From contig QAKK01000036.1 of assembly GCA_003343845.1 (NCBI GenBank), positions 1 to 44,478 on the forward strand: 44,478 nucleotides of DNA, given 5' to 3'. This document shows positions 38,722-44,478 of the stretch, one piece after another (the stretch's first letter is position 1; each line of letters starts with the position of its first letter). The position numbers and the translations under genes are program-made. Below the pieces are notes generated by a model that saw nothing but the letters and a program-made list of their open reading frames with translations, was not told where the DNA came from and made no database searches. Source of the DNA: Oscillospiraceae bacterium (GTDB lineage: Bacteria; Bacillota; Clostridia; Oscillospirales; CAG-272).

Positions 38722-38734
38722 AGGAGGAAGTCGT

Positions 38735-40150
38735 ATGCTTTGGGAGTATCTGAAACAGCATATGCTGCTGCATCCGGATCACAGGATTGAGGATGAAACG
38801 ACTTGCATGACATTTTCCGAAACGATTCGAAAAGCGGAGAAAACAGCCTCTTTACTCACGCCCGGACGATATGCAATCCGCTGCCGCTCGGAAATGAATA
38901 CGGGAATCGCCGTCCTTGGGTGCCTTGCCAAAGGTGTTACCGCGGTTCCGCTTTCCGCGCGATACGGCGAGCTGCATTGCGAGAGAATTCTGCAGTTGAC
39001 CACACCGGATTTTCTGCTGACAGATGACGACGGCGACTTGCAGGTTCATCCGTTGAAGACCTTTGCGGACGGCAGCTCTGCATATTCTGCCGGGGCAAAT
39101 TCCGATGCAGCCGAAGAACAATGCGCATTGATTCTGTGTACATCCGGCACGACGGGCATCCCGAAAGGCGCCATGATCACAGAGGAAAATCTGCTTGCCA
39201 ACCTGGCGGACATTGATGCCTATTTCGACTTGCGATGCAGTGATCGGATTCTGATTGCAAGACCGCTTTACCATTGCGCGGTTTTGACGGGAGAATTCCT
39301 GATTTCGCTGCTGCGCGGGGTAAATATCCGGTTCTGCAACGCTGCATTTGAACCGATGCAGCTGGCGGCACAACTGGCAAAGGAAATCACCGTCTTCTGC
39401 GGTACGCCGACGCTTCTCACACATTTGGCGCGTGTAGCCGGGCGTGTTTCCGCATCCTATTGCCTGCGCCTGATCGTTTCGAGCGGCGAGTGTATGACTG
39501 CGAAAGCGGCAGCGCAGATTCGGAAAGCGTTTCCCGCTGTGCGGATCATGAATGTATATGGCTTGACGGAGGCTTCGCCGCGCGTTGCCTATTTGCCGCC
39601 CGAATTGTTCGATTGCCATGCTGAATCGGTCGGTTATCCGCTCCGTTCGCTTGAAGTCCGGGTGGTGGACAAAAACGGCATGGAGGTCCCGAGCGGTACG
39701 GTCGGAGAGTTGATCGTGCGGGGTCCCAGCGTGATGAAGGGCTATTTCCGTGCGCCAAAGGCTACGGAAAAAGCGTTGGCAGGCGGCTGGCTGCACACGG
39801 GCGATATGGCTTGCATGGATGCAGAGGGAAGAATCCGCATCAAATGCCGGCGGGATAACATGATGATTATAGCCGGGATCAATATTTATCCCCAGGAGAT
39901 TGAAAATGCACTGCGGAATGATCCGCGGGTGCAGGATGTACTTGCTTATGCGGCGCAGGAGGATGATGCGCATCCGCACATTGCGATCCGGATTGTCTGC
40001 GATCACATGACATCGGATGAAGTGCTGAAACTCTGCCGTGCATGCCTGCCGGCATATGAACAGCCGACGGAAATCCACATCGTGCAGGCTTTGCAGCGCA
40101 ATGCATCCGGGAAGCTGATCCGACCTAAAGGGGGGACGAAACATGAATGA
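38735..40150 (+). CDS. AMP-dependent ligase (acyl/aryl-CoA or acyl-ACP synthetase type)
   Basis: The 471-residue class I adenylate-forming enzyme has LCTSGTTGIPKGAM (134-147), the acyl-pocket stretch SSGECM, YGLTEASP (275-282), GWLHTGDMA (351-359), the hinge KCRRDNMMIIAG and the C-terminal catalytic lysine in RNASGKLIRP (Lys460). It would activate a carboxylic acid with ATP and transfer it to CoA or, given the neighbour, to the carrier protein. The substrate is unknown. AAGGAGG lies 7 nt before the start. It is somewhat shorter than usual fatty-acyl-CoA synthetases and nearer in size to DltA-like and short ligases. Confidence 0.88.
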   Translation: MLWEYLKQHMLLHPDHRIEDETTCMTFSETIRKAEKTASLLTPGRYAIRCRSEMNTGIAVLGCLAKGVTAVPLSARYGELHCERILQLTTPDFLLTDDDGDLQVHPLKTFADGSSAYSAGANSDAAEEQCALILCTSGTTGIPKGAMITEENLLANLADIDAYFDLRCSDRILIARPLYHCAVLTGEFLISLLRGVNIRFCNAAFEPMQLAAQLAKEITVFCGTPTLLTHLARVAGRVSASYCLRLIVSSGECMTAKAAAQIRKAFPAVRIMNVYGLTEASPRVAYLPPELFDCHAESVGYPLRSLEVRVVDKNGMEVPSGTVGELIVRGPSVMKGYFRAPKATEKALAGGWLHTGDMACMDAEGRIRIKCRRDNMMIIAGINIYPQEIENALRNDPRVQDVLAYAAQEDDAHPHIAIRIVCDHMTSDEVLKLCRACLPAYEQPTEIHIVQALQRNASGKLIRPKGGTKHE

Positions 40151-41711
40151 ACCGAGCCTTGTGTTGGCTGCAATCGAAAGCTATACATGGGAAAAACAAC
40201 TGATGTATCCGAGCCGGTTATGCCGTGTAGCCCCATGTGAATGCGACTTTGAGGATGCGCGCAGCCGTATGTATGTTGCATTTCGGATCCCGCAGGAACT
40301 GCTGAACAGACCCGTTCGGCAAGCCGTACTTTCGCTGACGCAGGCGGAGGGAGAATCGGGCGGCACCGGGAAAATCGGCGTGTATGCCGTACACGAAGCG
40401 CTGAGAGCCGGCGCATTCGATCCGACGGCGGCGGCATATCCGCTGGACTACAGCCGTGCGCAGCGCAGCATCGGCGCGCTCTCCCACCTGTGGGATATAA
40501 CAGATTGCCTGCAATCGGCAGGGGCGGCGTTGTATCTGGAAATCAGAATGGTGGACGAAACGGATACAGACGGCAGCTATGCCTGTTTTTATGGGGTCGG
40601 AGCCGCGGATAATGCCCCCAAACTCCTGTTGTATACGGACGCAGAGCCGCAGACTGACGCTTTGCCGCCGGTTTCCGGCGGCAAAGTCGCGGAGACGCCC
40701 GGTCCGGGCGAAAATATGCTGATCGGGCACGGGATGGAAAACTTTGCGGACCTGGATGCATGGACGCCGCGGTATCATTGCGACGATTTTGAGATCTGCA
40801 TCCGGCACAGCGGCGCCTTGTTTGGCGGTGCGGCGGCGATGTTTCGCGCATACACGGATGCGGATACGGAAAGCGGACTGTATCAGGCGGTTTGCCTGCG
40901 TGAATTGGGGACATACAGCTTTTCCGCTTATGTGCGGGTGCAGGGCGATCCGATCCGGAGTGACATCCCGAGCGTATATCCGGGGGTATATCTGCGGATT
41001 CGCACGGTTGACGGAAAAGTGCTGCAAAGCCGCAAAATCGTATCGTCCCCTTCTTATACGCGCTTATGCCTGACTTTTACGGCTACGCGCTGCACGACGG
41101 TCTATGCCGAGGTGCTGATGGATGGGCGCGGAAGCGTATGGGTTGACGGTATACAGTTTGAGTATGGGGAGGCACATCCCTATAATCTGATCTGCAACGC
41201 GGCTTTCCTGCAGGGAGAACGCGGTCTTGCGCATTGGGAGTGCTCGCCCTGGGGCGTTTATACAGGAAAGAACAGTGTGTCGGCTGCAAGCGGCGCCGGG
41301 AGTCTGCAGCTTCTCGCCGATGCCGATTCCGTTACCTATGTGCAGCAGAGTATCCCGCTGGCACACAATCCGCATGGTGCCGGACGCTTCCGGCTGTCGG
41401 GGACTGCTTTTGCCCCCGGACTGATACCCGGAACGTTTCATTCGTATCTGCATCCGCCCGCTTTGCGCATCCGTGCACGCGTTGTTTACAACACGGGACG
41501 TTTTGCGGATGCTGTCGCGGATCTGTCCGGCGGCAGAAACGGAGAACAGACGGCATTTGCGGAGTTTGATGCGGATGTATCACGCGGTGCCGAGCGGATC
41601 GAAGTGTTTTGTGAATACGGGGGCGCTTTCGGGCTGGCGACATTCAAGGGGATATGCCTGTCTGCCGTTGACCTGCCTGCAAAAGTCTGCCTGACAAGAG
41701 GAGGAATTTGA
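40143..41711 (+). CDS. Signal-less beta-rich protein with DNRLRE-like N-terminus
   Basis: The 522-residue protein has no signal peptide or membrane segment. Residues about 38-175 (MYVAFRIPQELLNRPVRQAVLSL, SHLWDITDCLQSAG, YLEIRMVDE) look like a DNRLRE-type jelly roll, a domain found in secreted and wall-associated proteins. Two further beta-sandwich regions (about 195-345 and 348-515, with GSVWVDGIQFEYGEAHPYNLI and NAAFLQGERGLAHWE) resemble carbohydrate-binding jelly rolls, with ligand-side phrases typical of such domains. The start overlaps the ligase stop by 8 nt. The lack of a signal peptide is notable for such folds. Confidence 0.75.
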   Translation: MNEPSLVLAAIESYTWEKQLMYPSRLCRVAPCECDFEDARSRMYVAFRIPQELLNRPVRQAVLSLTQAEGESGGTGKIGVYAVHEALRAGAFDPTAAAYPLDYSRAQRSIGALSHLWDITDCLQSAGAALYLEIRMVDETDTDGSYACFYGVGAADNAPKLLLYTDAEPQTDALPPVSGGKVAETPGPGENMLIGHGMENFADLDAWTPRYHCDDFEICIRHSGALFGGAAAMFRAYTDADTESGLYQAVCLRELGTYSFSAYVRVQGDPIRSDIPSVYPGVYLRIRTVDGKVLQSRKIVSSPSYTRLCLTFTATRCTTVYAEVLMDGRGSVWVDGIQFEYGEAHPYNLICNAAFLQGERGLAHWECSPWGVYTGKNSVSAASGAGSLQLLADADSVTYVQQSIPLAHNPHGAGRFRLSGTAFAPGLIPGTFHSYLHPPALRIRARVVYNTGRFADAVADLSGGRNGEQTAFAEFDADVSRGAERIEVFCEYGGAFGLATFKGICLSAVDLPAKVCLTRGGI

Positions 41712-41712
41712 A

Positions 41713-42852
41713 ATGAATCATATGCGTTCTGTAATGGATACGGTTATGTGCCTGCGCGGCGGCAACCCCTTTTGCTATTCCGACGACAATAATAATATGT
41801 ATCGGATTGTTTCAAAAGAGGCGGACGGCAGCAGTACGGCATATTATTTCAGCACGCCGATCTACAGACGGATGGACTGCAAGCCGGTGGAGCTGCGCTT
41901 TGCGCTTGTTAACGGCAATCCTGTTTTCCACGGTTCGGATGCGCGCATCTCCTATGACGGGGAAAGCCTGTTTCTGCAAAGCGGAATCGGCAGACTGCAG
42001 GCGTCTTTTGACGGGGCACGGGCATTGGAGTGCGTGTCGGGAATGCTGCGGAATGAATCCGTGCAGATCCGACCGACGCTGAACGGCATAGCCGTTGCGG
42101 CAGCCTGCAGCCGGGAGGAAACGTTTTCTTTTACATTATCCACAACCGATGTTTATAAGAAAATCCGCAATACCGAAGCCTACATTGCGTTTATGCACGG
42201 TCGGTTTGAGCCGTTTTTCGTTATTTCCGGTCTGTATGCGCACTCGCTTGGCGGTGGGCTGCAGTCGGTGAAACTCAGCCTCGAACGAATCGATGAGAAT
42301 ACATATCATGTCTCGGTCCGGACGAGCGCAAAGGCGTCTTCAACCGTTGTGTTTGAAATCAATATGTATGAGGGAAAGTTCTTTCAGGATACGCCGGTAT
42401 CCAGCCGATTGCCGGACAAGAACAACTGCTTTGGCAGCGTGGCGTTCCTCGGTCAGACACAGCAGTTCGGCGAGCAGTGGCTGTATACCAAAACCAGCCG
42501 AAAAAAAGTGTTTGACATCGAGCAATCGACCATATGCTCCGTAAAAATGCATATCCCGGTTTTTGAAGCGGACGTACAAAGCCTTGCCGTATATCTGCCG
42601 CAGGAGAGATTTTGCAGTTTCGGATCGACATGGGCAAAAAAAGTGCCCTGCGGCGACTTGCTTGGCATGGCACAGAAAAAGGATGACTACTTCACGGTGG
42701 ACATGACGGCATTGCTTACAAATCCCAAAACAGGGCGACTGCGCAAGGCAGAGGGCATTGTGCTGCGTTTGCCGCAGGGCGGACATGCCGTTTTGGCAAC
42801 GGGTGACTGCTGTATGATGCCGCAGATTTTTGAAGTGAACTATCGGGCATAA
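41713..42852 (+). CDS. Signal-less beta-rich protein with DNRLRE-like C-terminus
   Basis: The 379-residue protein is not recognised over its first 240 residues, which are beta-rich and polar (YRIVSKEADGSSTAYYFSTPIY, ARISYDGESLFLQSGIGRLQA). The last 120 residues (SVKMHIPVFEADVQSLAVYLPQ, DDYFTVDMTALLTNPKTG, GIVLRLPQGGHAVLAT) resemble a DNRLRE-type domain. There is no signal peptide. AGAGGAGG lies 8 nt before the start, 1 nt after the stop of the preceding beta-rich gene. It is the last gene of the operon. Confidence 0.7.
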   Translation: MNHMRSVMDTVMCLRGGNPFCYSDDNNNMYRIVSKEADGSSTAYYFSTPIYRRMDCKPVELRFALVNGNPVFHGSDARISYDGESLFLQSGIGRLQASFDGARALECVSGMLRNESVQIRPTLNGIAVAAACSREETFSFTLSTTDVYKKIRNTEAYIAFMHGRFEPFFVISGLYAHSLGGGLQSVKLSLERIDENTYHVSVRTSAKASSTVVFEINMYEGKFFQDTPVSSRLPDKNNCFGSVAFLGQTQQFGEQWLYTKTSRKKVFDIEQSTICSVKMHIPVFEADVQSLAVYLPQERFCSFGSTWAKKVPCGDLLGMAQKKDDYFTVDMTALLTNPKTGRLRKAEGIVLRLPQGGHAVLATGDCCMMPQIFEVNYRA

Positions 42853-42870
42853 CGGAAAGGACAGTTTGGG

Positions 42871-42902
42871 AAAAGGGCAGTTTTGCGAAAAACTGCCCTT
42901 TT
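42871..42902 (+). terminator. Terminator of the nucleotidyltransferase-ligase operon
   Basis: The 14-bp arms AAAAGGGCAGTTTT and AAAACTGCCCTTTT (42871-42884 and 42889-42902) enclose a GCGA tetraloop, 19 nt after the last stop codon. Confidence 0.9.
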
Positions 42903-42986
42903 CTGATGTTTCCGAATGCCCGAAACGGGCTGAAATGCACATAGAGAAAAATTTGTGTAACCCAAGCAGAAAACGGAAGAAAAGTA

Positions 42987-43015
42987 TTGACAGAAATTTG
43001 CTTATATCGTATAAT
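42987..43015 (+). promoter_or_regulatory. Consensus sigma-A promoter of the terminal lipoprotein gene
   Basis: TTGACA (42987-42992) and TATAAT (43010-43015) at 17-nt spacing are a full consensus match. The 10-mer ATCGTATAAT containing the -10 box is repeated at 43029-43038, so a second start or an operator half-site is possible. Confidence 0.85.
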
Positions 43016-43107
43016 GTGCTTACACCGCATCGTATAATAGAATTGATTTTTTGCATACAACATAGCTGCAGCACTTTTTCGGAACATATGAGAAGGAGAC
43101 GTTTCCC

Positions 43108-44451
43108 ATGAAAAAAGGTATTCTTTCCATAGGGCTTGCGGCATTGCTTGCCGCGTCGCTCATCGCATGCGCCGGTACACCTGTCGATCCGCCGACAGAG
43201 TCGGACGCTTCTTCTTCACAGACAGAGACGCAGGCTGCCACCGCGCATACGACCGAACAGACGCAGACCACCGCTGTGACCGACTGCACCGAGCCTGCCG
43301 GGACGGAATCCACTGAGCAGTGTCAGTGCCCCGCGGAATCCACGCAGACATCCATTGCGCAGTCCACTGCGCAATCCACGCAGGCATCCACTGCGGAATC
43401 ACAAACGGATGATGAAGCGCCGAAGTATACGCGCATCATGGATGAAAACGGGCATTGCCTGTCGGTTGTGACGAACGACCGGGCGGAAAATATCGAGCTG
43501 TGGAAGGCGCCGGATGATCCGGCGATCCGGCTGGACATTGATGAAAGCTGGGACGGCACCGTTGCCTTTTCATATTTTACAGATGCGAAAGGCTGGCGGC
43601 TGGACTGGGTCGATGCCGCGGACGGCACGCTGCTGTATCGATATGATCAGGAGGGCTATTGCAGGACTTATCCGCACATGGACGGGAGCGATAAGGCGCG
43701 GGGCAAGCTGACCTTGTTTGTTCAAAGTGGTTGGTATTATATCAGTTTGACGCGGGAAGCGGACGGCAGCGTGACCGAGTCCGAATATTCTACCCCGTAC
43801 CCATCTCTCTATGACCGCATCATGGATGAATGGAATATGGCAACACGGCGGTTCCCTGTGAAGACGCTGCCGTTGACCGACAAGGACACGGTACCGGAGA
43901 CACCGAAATATCAGACGATGGCTTTTGATTATCCGATTGCATGGGGAGATGAAAAAGACGGCAGCAGAATCTACGCTTTATATCCGCGTTTCATGGCTGA
44001 AAGCGACGTACCGCAGCCGGAGGATCTTTATGAAGCGTGTAAAACGGCACAATTATTTCCGTATTTGCGTATGACGGGTGTCGGTCGTCTGTATTATTCC
44101 GAACAGCCGCTGCCGGCGCCGAGCTTTGAGACGCTGGTGACTTATTTCGGGGGCATGTGCGGTCAACTGATCGATATGGATGCCGCTGAATACGGCGACT
44201 TTTCGGTGAGGCAGATGCTGCAATATCTGCATGACAGCGAATTTCCGGCTTTCGAGTGGATGGAGGTCTCGGAAGAGGATACCGATGCCTATACGCTGTT
44301 TTTCGGAAACTGGGCGATCTCGATTCATCGGGTGGATGAACACCATTATGACTGTGTCGCGATGCGGCATTATTGGCTGGATGATTTTACTATGTTTTAC
44401 AGGTCTCAGGATGCCATGCTGATTTATCCGGACGGGCGTATGTATTATTAA
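43108..44451 (+). CDS. Lipoprotein of unknown function with Ser/Thr/Gln-rich stalk
   Basis: The 447-residue protein has a lipoprotein signal (ASLIACAG, Cys21), then an about 80-residue stalk rich in Thr, Ser, Gln and Glu, partly encoded by 12-bp repeats. The globular part (about 105-447) is not recognised. It contains an N-terminal beta region (YTRIMDENGHCLSVVTND, FTDAKGWRLDWVDAADGTLLYRYD) that reads like short WG/YD-type repeats, and an acidic aromatic C-terminal domain (FLRMTG, FEWMEVSEEDTDAYTLFFGNWAISIH). AAGGAGA lies upstream of the ATG. It is separated from the preceding operon by a terminator and its own strong promoter. Confidence 0.8.
   Translation: MKKGILSIGLAALLAASLIACAGTPVDPPTESDASSSQTETQAATAHTTEQTQTTAVTDCTEPAGTESTEQCQCPAESTQTSIAQSTAQSTQASTAESQTDDEAPKYTRIMDENGHCLSVVTNDRAENIELWKAPDDPAIRLDIDESWDGTVAFSYFTDAKGWRLDWVDAADGTLLYRYDQEGYCRTYPHMDGSDKARGKLTLFVQSGWYYISLTREADGSVTESEYSTPYPSLYDRIMDEWNMATRRFPVKTLPLTDKDTVPETPKYQTMAFDYPIAWGDEKDGSRIYALYPRFMAESDVPQPEDLYEACKTAQLFPYLRMTGVGRLYYSEQPLPAPSFETLVTYFGGMCGQLIDMDAAEYGDFSVRQMLQYLHDSEFPAFEWMEVSEEDTDAYTLFFGNWAISIHRVDEHHYDCVAMRHYWLDDFTMFYRSQDAMLIYPDGRMYY
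43336..43407 (+). repeat. 12-bp tandem repeats in the lipoprotein stalk
   Basis: Five to six degenerate 12-bp units of the type GAATCCACGCAG / CAGTCCACTGCG encode four-residue units (E/Q-S-T-Q/A). Copy-number change would alter stalk length without shifting the frame. Confidence 0.7.
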
Positions 44452-44478
44452 CAGCGTGAGCGACTTTCCGGCTGCGAT

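Overview
The window reads as a high-GC, Gram-positive anaerobe of the class Clostridia, probably a gut or rumen lineage of the Oscillospirales/Christensenellales type. Supporting signs are lipoproteins with type II signal peptides, S-layer homology (SLH) anchors, strong AGGAGG-type ribosome sites, a meso-diaminopimelate dehydrogenase, a DarA/PstA-type cyclic-di-AMP receptor and an electron-bifurcating lactate dehydrogenase set. Placement below class is inference. I see no rRNA, tRNA, CRISPR array, insertion sequence or prophage block.

Layout. 1-2.6 kb: 3' part of an SLH-anchored sialidase-like protein and a 42-residue lipoprotein. 2.6-3.3 kb: a DUF554 membrane protein (minus strand). 3.4-8.5 kb: a complete branched-chain amino-acid ABC importer (livJ-livH-livM-livG-livF) with a consensus promoter and leader hairpins after the binding-protein gene. 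8.6-15.9 kb: a zinc-ribbon membrane protein, then divergent units. On the minus strand lie etfB, etfA (with an Fe-S domain) and an FAD-linked lactate dehydrogenase. On the plus strand lie a Crp/Fnr-type regulator and a nitrate/taurine-type ABC importer. 16-19.1 kb (minus): a zinc-ribbon ABC exporter, a DUF1854 protein and DarA. 19.4-21.5 kb: an MGDG-synthase-like glycosyltransferase and a DUF6062 protein, divergent from overlapping promoters.

21.5-32.8 kb (minus) is one long apparent operon, divergent from an AraC-type regulator at 32.9 kb. It encodes a cytoplasmic DUF6259 glycosidase-like protein, an orphan sugar-binding lipoprotein, a lipoprotein and a secreted protein that each carry one copy of a roughly 290-residue beta-helix-like module, a 61-residue coupled small protein, and a giant surface protein. 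The giant protein has two copies of the module, an SLH anchor, an ADP-ribosylglycohydrolase-like domain and a carbohydrate-binding-like domain. The two modules of the giant protein match the two single-module genes upstream of it in the same operon. This looks like an uncharacterised surface glycan system.

33.9-34.9 kb: diaminopimelate dehydrogenase behind a terminator-like hairpin that also contains its ribosome site. From about 34.9 kb base composition drops clearly. This part carries a lone holin-like gene, an AraC-type regulator and, divergent from it, an operon of an uncharacterised nucleotidyltransferase (apparently frameshifted), a thymidylate-kinase-like protein, an acyl carrier protein, an AMP-dependent ligase and two signal-less beta-rich proteins with DNRLRE-like regions. 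A separately promoted lipoprotein ends the window. The 36.7-42.9 kb operon fits no pathway I recognise and, with the 21.5-32.8 kb operon, is the best candidate for something undescribed.
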